NCBI RefSeq assembly: GCF_900114995.1
Contig: NZ_FOUX01000002.1
Location: forward strand, 434,001-498,000
From: Chitinophaga sp. YR627
GTDB lineage: Bacteria; Bacteroidota; Bacteroidia; Chitinophagales; Chitinophagaceae
DNA: 64,000 bases
Direction of reading: 5' to 3'
Shown piece by piece: positions 9,501 to 18,000 of this stretch (position 1 is the first letter of the stretch; every line of letters starts with the position of its first letter). The position numbers were made by a program, and so were the translations under genes. Under the pieces are notes generated by a model that saw only the letters and a list, made by a program, of their open reading frames with translations, was not told the DNA's origin and did no database searches.

Positions 9501-10153
9501 TCGTCAACGAATACCTGATGACCAGCGATCCGGCTATCTATGCAATCGGAGAGATCGCAGAGTTCAATGGTACGCTCTTCGGCATCACCGCAGCAGCAGA
9601 ACAACAGGCAGCCGTAGTAGCCCGTCATATGGCCGGCGATCTTACCGGTTACTATCAGGGTTCCCTGTTTATGAACATCCTCAAGATGCATGGTACAGAC
9701 CTTTGCTCACTGGGAATGATAGAAACCCCTGCTGACCCGGCTTATGAAGAAGTAGTATTCATTGATAAATCCAAACGTTATTATAAGAAGTGCGTTATCC
9801 ACAATGACAGGCTGGTAGGCGCTATCCTGATTGGTGATAAATCAGAGTTCCTGGAATTCAGAGACCTGATAGCCAACAAAATAGAGCTTTCTGATAAACG
9901 GCTGGAACTGTTACGCTCCGGCAGGAAAGCCGCACCGGTACTCGGTAAGCTTGTTTGCAGCTGTGGCAGTGTGGGAGAAGGTAATATATGTGAGAAGATC
10001 AGAGAAGGCTGCCATACACTGGAAGAGTTGTGCAAAGCATCCGGCGCCGGTATGGGTTGTGGCAGCTGCAGACCGGAGATCAAGGCCATCCTGGAGAAGG
10101 AAATGCCAGTTGAGAAAAAAGCGGATACCGTACTTATTATGCAAGCAGTTTAA
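6596..10153 (+). CDS. nasA: Assimilatory nitrate reductase fused to FAD reductase and [2Fe-2S] domain
   Basis: Reduces nitrate to nitrite in the cytoplasm. Residues 1-700 are a molybdopterin bis-MGD enzyme: N-terminal [4Fe-4S] ligands C19, C22, C26 and C54 with the following Lys, the Mo-ligand Cys in NSRLCMSS (~148), and the C-terminal molydop-binding domain (~585-700). From ~714 a pyridine-nucleotide-disulfide-reductase module follows (IIIIGAGAGACGFI, and VVIVGGGLLGIELA at ~855), and from ~1119 a BFD-type [2Fe-2S] domain (CSC...C, C-x2-C near the end). Klebsiella splits these functions between NasA and the NADH-dependent reductase NasC; here one 1185-residue chain holds both, so electrons could pass from NADH to Mo within one protein (inference). 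Stop and next start are 2 bp apart. Confidence 0.93.
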   Translation: MTGNHQHTKLPAGSYRSTCCYCGVGCGIIVNRDRQGKITVEGDKDHPVNKGMLCSKGMNLHYTVMDTSDRLYYPEMRYHRQMPRQRVSWDQALERTAAVFKQMIEQYGPDSVAFYASGQCLTEEYYVVNKLIKGFIGSNNIDTNSRLCMSSAVAAYKLSLGEDSVPGCYDDIELTDCIFVAGANPAWCHPILWRRIEAAKAKNPNLKIIVSDPRVTQSCAIADIHLQVMPGTDIVLHHAIGRLLIEAGHIDHDFIQQHTEGFSKYRDTVMERSISSAAAICGISEDLIYEAATMLGNVRSFMTMWTMGLNQSAVGVNKNLSLINLNLITGKIGKPGCGPFSLTGQPNAMGGREVGGLSNMLPAHRVLDNPAHRKEVEAFWGGTKISDKPGLTATEMFEALNDGRLKAIWIMCTNPLVSLPDARMAEAALQKAKFVVVQEISNKPETVRYADVVLPAAAWTEKEGTMTNAERRVTYLQRVNEAPGEALPDAEIICRFAQKMGFKGFDYKSPADIYAEHSRLTAGTNIDVSGVDYTVLKEKRSLQWPYPAGTTGPGTPRLFTDHHFYTSSTKAVIHSFPDDNRSGPPHPRFPLILTTGRIRDQWHTMSKTGKVSKLKQHIPAPLLEIHPEDARERHIKEADIVEIFSENGIVRVKAQLSTSIKKGVVFLPMHWGKILDNDLNRANNLTHRLVDKISKQPDLKYTAVQVQLYRKPRQRIIIIGAGAGACGFIKSYRELNTTDTITVFSKEDQPFYNRVMLPDYISGTQQWQQLVKMTDDEESMLDITLHRGVSVEKIDREQKTVTDSKGRVHEYDVLILGMGSRAATLKDTPSLPGIFTMRNRRDADAFVQHIDPAAGKVVIVGGGLLGIELAASLREMDIEVAVLQRTSKLMDRQLDALGSQLLYEELTDRGIEILYNDEIERFTGLNKLDGIRLKSGRQVTCQAVVMSIGTVPNIELAKAASLLCKRGVIVNEYLMTSDPAIYAIGEIAEFNGTLFGITAAAEQQAAVVARHMAGDLTGYYQGSLFMNILKMHGTDLCSLGMIETPADPAYEEVVFIDKSKRYYKKCVIHNDRLVGAILIGDKSEFLEFRDLIANKIELSDKRLELLRSGRKAAPVLGKLVCSCGSVGEGNICEKIREGCHTLEELCKASGAGMGCGSCRPEIKAILEKEMPVEKKADTVLIMQAV

Positions 10154-10155
10154 AC

Positions 10156-11637
10156 ATGAGCAGATATACACAGACCGTCAGCATTAATTTCACCGGGGGA
10201 ATTATTTCTCCTGGTCAGCTGCTGACCATCCTTGACATTGCAGAAGCGGCAAGAGTAACACAGGTACGCTTCGGCCTGCGGCAGCAGTTGCTGCTGGAAG
10301 TACAGGGTAAATATGCTGAACAGTTTGAGGCAGATTGTGCGCGTGAGCAGATCAACTGGCATAGCTACGGTACAGCGCCGAATATCACGAGCTCCTATCC
10401 CGGTGCTGGTATCTTCATTAATGAAGGCTGGCTCACAGAAGGGATCTATAAAGATGTATTCTCTCTGTTCGACTACGCACCCGTACTGAAAATCAATATC
10501 TGCGATAACAAACAGACCTTCACGCCCTTCTTTTCGGGGCATATCAACTGGATTGCAGCAGGGTCCGCACATTACTGGCACCTGTTCATCCGTTTCCCGA
10601 AAAGCAGCCGCCTGTTTGCCTGGCCCGATCTGATCTACACCAATAACATCGCGCAGCTCAGCCAGTGTATTGAATCCGTCCTGGCCGCAACACCGGATAT
10701 CAGCAATGAAGCCCTACATACGGCAGTGAAAGCGCAACTGGAATATAACAGCAAACCGGTCACTACCGAACTGGAACTACCGGCCTTCCATCTGCCTTAT
10801 TACGAAGGATTTAACAGGCACGAGAATCATTACTGGTTAGGCATCTACCGGCGTGATGAGGAATTCCCGGTAGCCTTCCTCCGCAACCTGTGCAATATCT
10901 GTCTGGAGACTAAGACAGGACAACTATATGCGACGTCCTGGAAGTCGCTTATCATCAAGAACATTGCACCGGAGCACAGAAGACTGTGGGATTATATCCT
11001 TGGTAAATACGGGATCAATGTGCGGCATGCCGCCAATGAACTGAACTGGCATGTAGAAGACAACAGCGAAGATGCGTTGATCATCAAAAGACATATCATC
11101 CGGCATTTCGATAATGCGGATGTCAGAACATATGGTTTATGTTTCAGTATCCGGATCAATCCGGGTAATAACTGCTTCGGTTCCATTGTGATCAGCAAGC
11201 AGGAGGACAAATACAAAAGCCGGCTGAAGGGACATCATCGTTACGACATTCTCTATACACAGGATTTTAACCCCAATTCCGGCACTTTATTACCTTACCG
11301 CACAGGAGTAGCCAAAGAACATCTTGGCCCCTATATCACGTCCTTATGCAGGGAATTCTATGACAACAGCGCGCCTGCCGATCCGCTGATCAGTTATGTA
11401 GCTGGTCAGCAGATAGTTACAGCCATCACTCACACAGAGAAAGCTGTGCATCAGTGTACACGTTGTCTGACCGTCTATGATGAGGCGATCGGAGACCCTG
11501 ACCAGGGGATTGCGCCAGGGACGCCATTTTCCACCCTCCCTTCCGCTTATCATTGCTCACTTTGTGATGCACCAGGGGAAAGCTTTGCCACTGTCTCTGC
11601 AACTTCACTGGGATGGCTGGCCGGGACACAGGATTAA
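10156..11637 (+). CDS. Siroheme-less nitrite/sulfite-reductase-like protein with C-terminal rubredoxin
   Basis: Last gene of the nitrate operon, 2 bp after nasA. The N-terminal ~70 residues resemble the ferredoxin-like half domain of nitrite/sulfite reductases (SPGQLLTILDIAEAARVTQVRFG..., compare the NirB segment around its residue 575), and further segments look like the repeat of that fold. However, no C-x5-C...C-x3-C siroheme/[4Fe-4S] motif is present, so it should not be a catalytic siroheme enzyme. Residues ~434-477 form a complete rubredoxin: C-x2-C (CTRC), the GDPDQGIAPGTPF core and C-x2-C (CSLC). I infer an electron-transfer or assembly partner for the nitrate or nitrite reductase. 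Start ATG at 10156 fits the tight spacing. Function is unproven. Confidence 0.75.
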   Translation: MSRYTQTVSINFTGGIISPGQLLTILDIAEAARVTQVRFGLRQQLLLEVQGKYAEQFEADCAREQINWHSYGTAPNITSSYPGAGIFINEGWLTEGIYKDVFSLFDYAPVLKINICDNKQTFTPFFSGHINWIAAGSAHYWHLFIRFPKSSRLFAWPDLIYTNNIAQLSQCIESVLAATPDISNEALHTAVKAQLEYNSKPVTTELELPAFHLPYYEGFNRHENHYWLGIYRRDEEFPVAFLRNLCNICLETKTGQLYATSWKSLIIKNIAPEHRRLWDYILGKYGINVRHAANELNWHVEDNSEDALIIKRHIIRHFDNADVRTYGLCFSIRINPGNNCFGSIVISKQEDKYKSRLKGHHRYDILYTQDFNPNSGTLLPYRTGVAKEHLGPYITSLCREFYDNSAPADPLISYVAGQQIVTAITHTEKAVHQCTRCLTVYDEAIGDPDQGIAPGTPFSTLPSAYHCSLCDAPGESFATVSATSLGWLAGTQD

Positions 11638-11760
11638 CAATACATTTACATTTTTCGCATATGCACTACAGCAGGTGTTTACACTGAAAATTTGTGCCAT
11701 ATTATAGTAAAAAGTATTCATGCAACCAGTAAAAGCATATACAACTAATGTATTTAGTAC

Positions 11761-11768
11761 TATTTTTG
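11761..11768 (+). promoter_or_regulatory. Probable mqo promoter -7 element
   Basis: TATTTTTG matches the Bacteroidota -7 consensus TAnnTTTG exactly and lies 27 bp before the mqo ATG, giving a leader of about 20 nt. No convincing -33 TTTG is seen. It places mqo in a transcription unit separate from the nitrate operon. Confidence 0.55.
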
Positions 11769-11795
11769 CGGTGCAAATCGTGAAAATAAGATAAT

Positions 11796-13283
11796 ATGTC
11801 TCCTAAATCGGCGCCTGACATCGTCCTTATCGGTGCAGGTATAATGAGTGCAACGCTTGGCGTACTGTTGAAAGAATTACAACCGGAACTGACCATTGAG
11901 ATATTCGAAAGACTGGATATCATAGCAGGAGAAAGTTCGGATGCATGGAATAACGCAGGGACAGGCCATTCCGCCTTCTGCGAACTCAACTACACCCCGG
12001 AAAAATCCAATGGTGATATCGAAATCGGTAAAGCGATCAAGATCGCCGAGTCCTTCGAGGTATCCAAAGAATTCTGGTCTTTCCTCGTACAGAATGGTTG
12101 CATTAAGTCCCCGGAGACGTTTATACAGAGCATTCCTCACATGAGCTTTGTATGGGGCGAAAAGAATGTAGAATACCTGAAAAAGCGCCAGCAATCGCTG
12201 GAAAGCAATAATTTATTCAAGGGGATGCAGTACACCGAAGACAAGGAAGTACTGAAACAATGGATCCCGCTGGTGATGGAAGGACGTGATCCTGCTGACA
12301 AGGTAGCTGCTACCCGCATGGATGCAGGTACTGACATCAACTTCGGTGCATTGACCCGCGCGCTCATTGCCTACCTGCAACAACAAAACGGCGTAACGCT
12401 GAGTCTTAAACACGAGGTGCGTGATCTGGAACAGGAGAAAGATGGCAGATGGTACCTGAAAGTGAAGAACCTGGAAACAGGCAAGAAAAGGAAATTACAC
12501 ACCAGATTCGTCTTCATTGGCGCAGGTGGTGGTTCCCTCCCATTGCTGGAGAAATCAGATATTCCTGAAGGTAAAGGCTTTGGTGGTTTTCCTGTGAGTG
12601 GCCAATGGCTGGTTTGTACCAACCAGGAAGTCGTAGAAAAACACGCTGCAAAAGTATATGGTAAAGCATCTGTAGGCGCGCCTCCAATGTCTGTACCACA
12701 CCTGGATACCCGTATGATCGATGGCAAAAAAGCCCTCTTATTCGGCCCTTATGCAGGCTTCTCCACTAAATTCCTGAAGAATGGTTCATGGCTCGATCTG
12801 CCAAGATCCATTAAGTTCAATAACATCCGTCCGATGCTGGCTGCCGGTATGGACAACCTGCCGCTGACCAAATACCTGATCGATCAGGTACGTCAGTCGC
12901 CGGAAGAAAGACTGGAAGCTTTACAGGCATTCCTTCCTGAAGCTAAATTAGAAGACTGGAGTCTGGAAGTAGCCGGACAACGTGTACAGGTGATCAAGAA
13001 AGACCCTGAACATGGCGGTATCCTGGAATTCGGTACAGAAGTAGTGAGTGCGGCAGATGGCTCTATCGCTGCGCTGCTGGGCGCTTCTCCGGGAGCTTCT
13101 ACAGCCGTATCCATCATGCTGGAGCTGCTGCAACGTTGCTTCCCTAAATACCTGGCTACAAAAGCGTGGAAAGATAAACTGACAGAAATGATCCCTTCCT
13201 ATGGTCAGAAACTGGCGGAAAATCCGATCCTGCTCGAACAGGTAAGAGACTGGTCAAATGCAGTACTGCAACTGAAGAAATAA
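11796..13283 (+). CDS. mqo: Malate:quinone oxidoreductase
   Basis: FAD-dependent, membrane-peripheral enzyme that oxidises malate to oxaloacetate and passes electrons to quinone, serving both the TCA cycle and respiration. The N-terminal FAD motif [13 protein letters not shown] and the family stretch [13 protein letters not shown] are plain, as are [16 protein letters not shown] and [12 protein letters not shown] in the middle. Length 495 aa agrees with the family. It is 158 bp after the nitrate operon, with its own -7 element and a strong terminator downstream, so it looks monocistronic. Confidence 0.97.
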   Translation: MSPKSAPDIVLIGAGIMSATLGVLLKELQPELTIEIFERLDIIAGESSDAWNNAGTGHSAFCELNYTPEKSNGDIEIGKAIKIAESFEVSKEFWSFLVQNGCIKSPETFIQSIPHMSFVWGEKNVEYLKKRQQSLESNNLFKGMQYTEDKEVLKQWIPLVMEGRDPADKVAATRMDAGTDINFGALTRALIAYLQQQNGVTLSLKHEVRDLEQEKDGRWYLKVKNLETGKKRKLHTRFVFIGAGGGSLPLLEKSDIPEGKGFGGFPVSGQWLVCTNQEVVEKHAAKVYGKASVGAPPMSVPHLDTRMIDGKKALLFGPYAGFSTKFLKNGSWLDLPRSIKFNNIRPMLAAGMDNLPLTKYLIDQVRQSPEERLEALQAFLPEAKLEDWSLEVAGQRVQVIKKDPEHGGILEFGTEVVSAADGSIAALLGASPGASTAVSIMLELLQRCFPKYLATKAWKDKLTEMIPSYGQKLAENPILLEQVRDWSNAVLQLKK

Positions 13284-13314
13284 GATAATTTACATACTGG
13301 TATAAAAAAGAATA

Positions 13315-13343
13315 GGGGATATGGAAATATCCCCTTTTGTTTT
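13315..13343 (+). terminator. Rho-independent terminator of mqo
   Basis: Perfect 8-bp stem GGGGATAT/ATATCCCC (13315-13322 with 13327-13334), loop GGAA, followed by a T-rich run. It lies 31 bp after the mqo stop, before the convergent histidine-kinase-like gene. Confidence 0.85.
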
Positions 13344-13390
13344 AACCTTATCTTATTGTTTCTAAGAGACTTGTTTCAGCCTGCGCCGCA

Positions 13391-14077
13391 CTAGGCTTTG
13401 CAGGGGATGGTCACCAGCACCTCCACGTTCTTCTCCGGCTCAGTCACAATCTCAAACGTGCCATCGTGTAAAGAGGCAAGAAAGGACATCATCTTACATA
13501 TCGGCTGGTGTATTATTTCACCATCCCCTTTCTCCGAAGATTTGAAAGGAGAGGAAAAGATATAGTTCGCATAAAATGATCCCCTGATCTTAAAGTTACC
13601 CGGTTCAAAACTAAACTCCATCCGAGGTATCTGATGGGTGGTTGAATGCCGGTTCATCCAAAAAAAAAGGTTCAGGATCAGTTGTCGCAGTACCGACTCA
13701 TCTATGTTGGCTTCCACCGGTACTTTGCTTTGCTGTAATTCAACAGCGGGTGACAGCAGGTTATTATATGGTTCTTCACGTACCAGCTGCCCCAGGAAGA
13801 ATAACAGGTTGGTCATTTTGCGCTTTACCTGAAATGTCTTATCAAGCATGTGCTGTATGATCCTTATATTCTGTAGCTGAAAGTCCAGCTCTATTACCTG
13901 CGATTTTATTGACTCAGCCTGACGGGTGATCTTGTTCCCCATAGCCTTTCCGTCATATAATACGATCAGCTCTACACTTGACAGAATACTTGCTACAATA
14001 GACTTCAATTCATGAAAGATGTCTTCTACAAGCCGATTGTCATCAAGGAAATTTTGTGCTAAAACGGAACTTTTCAT
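13391..14077 (-). CDS. Degenerate histidine-kinase-like protein
   Basis: A 228-residue soluble protein. Near the N-terminus IFHELKSIVASIL (His22) resembles the H-box of HisKA dimerisation domains, and long helices follow. The C-terminal part aligns in layout with a HATPase domain (VLRQLILNLFFWMNRHS at the N-box position; ending VEVLVTIPCKA), but no usable N-box Asn-Ala or G1/G2 glycine boxes are present. Autokinase activity is therefore doubtful; it may be a phosphotransfer or scaffold protein. I chose the ATG at 14077; the reading also extends 24 codons to a GTG at 14149. It is on the strand of the exopolysaccharide operon, 135 bp past wcaJ, and could be its last cistron. Confidence 0.6.
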   Translation of the reverse strand: MKSSVLAQNFLDDNRLVEDIFHELKSIVASILSSVELIVLYDGKAMGNKITRQAESIKSQVIELDFQLQNIRIIQHMLDKTFQVKRKMTNLLFFLGQLVREEPYNNLLSPAVELQQSKVPVEANIDESVLRQLILNLFFWMNRHSTTHQIPRMEFSFEPGNFKIRGSFYANYIFSSPFKSSEKGDGEIIHQPICKMMSFLASLHDGTFEIVTEPEKNVEVLVTIPCKA

Positions 14078-14212
14078 GTAACGTTGTTTACAGGCATCCC
14101 TGGTTGACTCCGGCGTATCCTGACTACTACCGGAGTGTAAAAATAACACTTAACACGCTTTCTTTTCTATTAACATTCCTACTAATACGAGTAAAATATG
14201 CTATAGGAAATG

Positions 14213-15598
14213 TTAAAATGCGTTCTTATCGCCCTTCACGGTGTTGAATACGGTTAAGAATATGATACGAATGTCCAGCCATACAGACCAGTTTTCCATA
14301 TACCAGATATCATGTTCGATACGTTTGCGCAGATGCAATTCATCTGTCACCTCACCACGATAACCATTCACCTGTGCCCATCCTGTAATACCAGGTTTCA
14401 GGAAGTGACGGATCATATATTTCTGGATAATTGCAGAATACTCTTCTGTATGCTTTAACATATGCGGACGTGGTCCTACGATAGACATATCACCCAGAAA
14501 TACATTCAGGAACTGAGGCATTTCATCCAGGTTTGTCTTACGCAGTATACGGCCCACTCTCGTAAAACGACGGTCGTTTCTTGTTGCCTGCCTGGAGTTT
14601 GCTTCATTGTTCACATACATACTCCTGAATTTCAAACAACGGAATGTCTGGTTGTTACGACCGGTACGATGCTGTATAAAGAATACAGGACCTCTCGATT
14701 CCAGTTTCACCAACAGGGCCAGCAGCGGAATGAGCCAGCTCAGGATAAATAACATCACTGCGCCACTGAACGCGATGTCAAAAATACGCTTCCTTAAGCG
14801 ATTTGCAATATCATCCAGCGGTTCCGCTCTCAGAGAGATAATAGGAATATTGTCCAGATAGTCCACATAGATCTGTCTGTTCACAAACATCCTGAAGTCA
14901 GGCACAAAACGGAAACGGATGAAATGCCGCTCTGCTTCATGCGCCAGCGTATACAGATACGGGAACTGCTCAGGTGATAAGGTTGAATAGATCTCCTTGA
15001 TACCGTTTGACTGTGCATACGGAATACAATCCCGCAGGTTACCGATCACCGGATGTATGGATAACTCATGTACATTGTGATAGTCTTCGAAATAACCTTC
15101 AAAACGCAGATTGCTCTTGCGGCCGGTCAGGTTATCCACCAGCTGTTTAGACAGGTCATTATAGCCAACGATCACCACTCTGCGCTCAATCTCCTTACGG
15201 TGAATGATGTAGTTCGTCAGCATATAAAAGAATATCCTGTCTAACAATACGATAATAACAAACAGCGTACAGTAAGACAAAATAAAGATCCTGTTGAATG
15301 CCTCTTTTGTAAGGAATACAAACACCAGCATGAGCAGCAGGTATAACATGATACTCTGTAACAGCTTCTTGGTGATCCGCTCCACAGACATATGCGTGCT
15401 CATAAAATAAAGACCGGTAGTATACAGCGCCACGATCCAGGAGATGTTCGTAGCGAGCAGGAAGGTGTCTTTATTAACGCTTACGGGTATACCATATTGC
15501 TGCATCCCTGAAAGCGTAAAGAAAAAGAAGGCATTGAGGCATATGAAGTCCAGCACGAGTATCTGGATGCTACATATTTTGAGATAACGGTCTAACAT
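14213..15598 (-). CDS. wcaJ: Undecaprenyl-phosphate sugar-phosphate transferase (priming transferase)
   Basis: Starts the polysaccharide repeat unit by moving a sugar-1-phosphate, probably glucose, from its UDP form to undecaprenyl phosphate at the inner membrane. The 461-residue chain has four to five N-terminal transmembrane helices, a central soluble Rossmann-like domain (RRVVIVGYNDLSKQLV near 140), another hydrophobic segment near 270, and the catalytic domain with the family signatures FRCLKFRSM, LRKTNLDEMPQ, VGPRPHML and KPGITGWAQVNGYRG. It is the last gene of the biosynthetic run, 22 bp after wcaI. An imperfect dyad (14170-14179 with 14206-14216) overlaps its stop codon but lacks a T-run, so it is a weak terminator candidate. 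Confidence 0.95.
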   Translation of the reverse strand: MLDRYLKICSIQILVLDFICLNAFFFFTLSGMQQYGIPVSVNKDTFLLATNISWIVALYTTGLYFMSTHMSVERITKKLLQSIMLYLLLMLVFVFLTKEAFNRIFILSYCTLFVIIVLLDRIFFYMLTNYIIHRKEIERRVVIVGYNDLSKQLVDNLTGRKSNLRFEGYFEDYHNVHELSIHPVIGNLRDCIPYAQSNGIKEIYSTLSPEQFPYLYTLAHEAERHFIRFRFVPDFRMFVNRQIYVDYLDNIPIISLRAEPLDDIANRLRKRIFDIAFSGAVMLFILSWLIPLLALLVKLESRGPVFFIQHRTGRNNQTFRCLKFRSMYVNNEANSRQATRNDRRFTRVGRILRKTNLDEMPQFLNVFLGDMSIVGPRPHMLKHTEEYSAIIQKYMIRHFLKPGITGWAQVNGYRGEVTDELHLRKRIEHDIWYMENWSVWLDIRIIFLTVFNTVKGDKNAF

Positions 15599-15620
15599 AA
15601 TAAAGTACGGTTCAGTAGTG

Positions 15621-16871
15621 TTAATTAATAACTACGGCTTCTTCAAATCGTGACATGATCTTACCTACAGACAGATGATTCTCTGCATATAAGCGTCCGT
15701 TCCTGGCCAGTTCTGCTGCATTGTCCCCCATCGCTCTGACGATACCGTCAGTCAGCGCCTGCTGGTCTTCTGCCTTCACAAGTATTCCCATGTTGTGCTT
15801 CTTTACCAGGTCATGCAGACTGGTACCATCGTTGGCCGTGATGAGTGCCAGTCCGCCAACTGCCAGAATAGTGGTCAGTTTGGAAGGCATCACCAGGTCG
15901 CTGGCATTTCCTTTCTGTATTACCAGATGCACATCTGCCATATTCAGGAACTCATTAAATTTCTCAAAAGGTTGCAGCGGAAAGAAAATAACATTCGACA
16001 ATCCCAGTGCTTCTGCATCTGCTTTCAGCTTCTCTTTATAAGGACCCGATCCGCAGATCAGGAATTTCAGCTGTGTATCTGCTCTCAGTGTATCCGCTGT
16101 TTTCAGAATAGATTCCAGTCCCTGCTTCTCACCTATCGCACCTGAGTAAAGCACGATCTTGTCATTGACATCAAATCCATATGCTGTTTTCAGTCTGATA
16201 CGGTCTTCAATAGGATGGAACAGGCTTACGTCCACCCAGTTCGGGAAAAAGAATATATCCTTGCCTGCCTTTTCCTGGATCTTACGCATCATACCATCTG
16301 AAATACTGCTGACCATATCAGCATTCTTAAAGATGTAACGCTCCAGTCCGAAAAGGGCTTTAATCACTTTTGGAGATTTGATCATATTCAGATCGCGGGC
16401 TGCTTCTATCTGCATATCCTGTATGTGATAAAGGAACTTCGCGCCTCTGAACTTCTTGTATAATACCGCCAGTAATCCTAAATGAAAAGGCGGCACCACA
16501 CTGATCACTACATCAAACTTCTTACGGGGTAATAATTGCAGCACTTTAAAAAAGGCAGATACTGCAAATGAAAAATCCAGCATGATGCGTGTCTTGCCGG
16601 TAGGCCTGGCAGGCACATATTGCGGACAACGGTATACGGTGATCTTACCTCCGCCCTGTCCATTACTCTCAATTACTTCCTTCTTATACCAGTTTTTGTG
16701 CTTGTCGTACGGAGGCTGCACCTTCCACTCCGGATAATAGGGATAACTTGTAATGACGGTGCAATCATATCCTCCGGCTGCCAGCCATTTGATCATTTCA
16801 CCATTATACTTGCCTATTCCGGTTGGTTCCGGTGAGAAATTACCTCCAATCAGTAATAATCGCTTGGACAT
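15621..16871 (-). CDS. wcaI: WcaI-type glycosyltransferase (GT4)
   Basis: Retaining GT4 glycosyltransferase of the colanic-acid WcaI kind, 416 residues, two Rossmann domains. The N-terminus (GGNFSPEPTGIGKYNGEMI, then SYPYYPEW) is typical of WcaI, and the donor-binding half holds VLYSGAIGEKQGLE and ICGSGPYKEKL. It probably adds one sugar to the lipid-linked repeat on the cytoplasmic face. It lies between wcaJ and the WcaF-like acetyltransferase, an order that supports a colanic-acid-like polymer. Donor and acceptor cannot be told from sequence. Confidence 0.88.
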   Translation of the reverse strand: MSKRLLLIGGNFSPEPTGIGKYNGEMIKWLAAGGYDCTVITSYPYYPEWKVQPPYDKHKNWYKKEVIESNGQGGGKITVYRCPQYVPARPTGKTRIMLDFSFAVSAFFKVLQLLPRKKFDVVISVVPPFHLGLLAVLYKKFRGAKFLYHIQDMQIEAARDLNMIKSPKVIKALFGLERYIFKNADMVSSISDGMMRKIQEKAGKDIFFFPNWVDVSLFHPIEDRIRLKTAYGFDVNDKIVLYSGAIGEKQGLESILKTADTLRADTQLKFLICGSGPYKEKLKADAEALGLSNVIFFPLQPFEKFNEFLNMADVHLVIQKGNASDLVMPSKLTTILAVGGLALITANDGTSLHDLVKKHNMGILVKAEDQQALTDGIVRAMGDNAAELARNGRLYAENHLSVGKIMSRFEEAVVIN

Positions 16872-16904
16872 ACCGCTATATAGATTTCTTGTTTGCTTTT
16901 TGGG

Positions 16905-17471
16905 TTATTTCCATCTTTCAGATACAAAGGTCAATGGGTTGCCTTTGAAGATACCATTCTGCGATACAGAGGCTGTTACAACAGATCCTGCGGTGATCAC
17001 GGTATCTGTTCCTACTGTTACGCCGGGACCGATAAATACACAGGCGCCTACCCAGCAGCCATCCATCAGTACGATCGGTGCATTGCGGTAAGGCATAGCC
17101 GGATGACGATAGTTGTGATTACCTCCACACAGGAATGCACGCTGTGATATACACACGTTGTTACCGATCACCATCTGCTCAAAATTCAGCAGGTAAGCTT
17201 CCTCTCCCAGCCATACATCATCTCCTATCTCCAGTTTCCAGGGAAAGTGAATATTCACTCTTGGTTTGATCACCACACCATTTCCTACTTTTGCACCAAA
17301 CAGGCGCAGCATTCTGGCTTTAAGACCAGAAGGAATAGGAAAAGCTGTTAGGAAGAAAAACATCTTCACAATATACCAGCAGGCTTCTTTGAACTTACCC
17401 GCTCCGCGGTTCAGACCTTCAGATGCGTCAAAGTCCTTCAGGCGGACCTGTGACAGATAAAAATTATTCAT
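16905..17471 (-). CDS. wcaF: WcaF-type sugar O-acetyltransferase
   Basis: A 188-residue left-handed-beta-helix acetyltransferase that would place an acetyl group from acetyl-CoA on a sugar of the repeat unit. Hexapeptide repeats run from about residue 60 to the C-terminus (VVIKPRVNI..., IGDDVWLGEE..., IGNNVCISQ..., GVTVGTDTVITAGSVV), with the catalytic His in CGGNHNYRHP. The length and the N-terminal hydrophobic patch agree with colanic-acid WcaF. The next upstream gene (vanZ-like) ends 6 bp away. Confidence 0.88.
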   Translation of the reverse strand: MNNFYLSQVRLKDFDASEGLNRGAGKFKEACWYIVKMFFFLTAFPIPSGLKARMLRLFGAKVGNGVVIKPRVNIHFPWKLEIGDDVWLGEEAYLLNFEQMVIGNNVCISQRAFLCGGNHNYRHPAMPYRNAPIVLMDGCWVGACVFIGPGVTVGTDTVITAGSVVTASVSQNGIFKGNPLTFVSERWK

Positions 17472-17477
17472 GACTAT

Positions 17478-17996
17478 TCAGGAATTATTATGAACAAGGA
17501 TCACATTCTTCTTTGCCATTTTGCGATACATACACAAGCCAAGCCAGGCGCCCAGTGTGTTTAGTACAATGTCATCGGCGTCATACACACCGATCATCAG
17601 CACCAGCTGCAGTAACTCAATACTCAGACTGAAAAAGAATGCGATCGTGATTACTCTTATTTTGTTGGCAGCTCCTGCGGACAATGCTTCCAGCAGAAAA
17701 CCCAGTGGCATAAACATGATAACGTTCCCGATAAGGTTCAGTAAAAAGAACGCCCAGTAACGGATATACCGGACTGACTTACCGGCTTCTATAATAAAAT
17801 CATAGGTACTCTTCAGTGGCATCCATCTTGGTTCCGCATACCGTTCACCTGCTACTCTCGTTGGATCGAGGAACACAACGTATATCACTGCCAGTATATA
17901 CACTACCAACAGGATGATAACCGTGCTTCTCTTTAATCTGATTGCCATTCTTTCTTTGATCTCCCTTTCGGATTTTTTATTCAATACAACAGACAT
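17478..17996 (-). CDS. VanZ-family membrane protein
   Basis: A 172-residue protein with four predicted transmembrane helices and the VanZ-like pattern: a first helix ending in a short Arg/Tyr-containing loop (VFLDPTRVAGERYAEPRWMPL), a second with NLIGNVIMFMPLGFLL, a third with FSLSIELLQLV and a short last helix around VYDADDIVLNTLGAWLGL. VanZ relatives are common in Bacteroidota capsule clusters but have no assigned reaction. It begins 4 bp after a glycosyltransferase and ends 6 bp before wcaF. Confidence 0.8.
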   Translation of the reverse strand: MSVVLNKKSEREIKERMAIRLKRSTVIILLVVYILAVIYVVFLDPTRVAGERYAEPRWMPLKSTYDFIIEAGKSVRYIRYWAFFLLNLIGNVIMFMPLGFLLEALSAGAANKIRVITIAFFFSLSIELLQLVLMIGVYDADDIVLNTLGAWLGLCMYRKMAKKNVILVHNNS

Positions 17997-18000
17997 GCGC

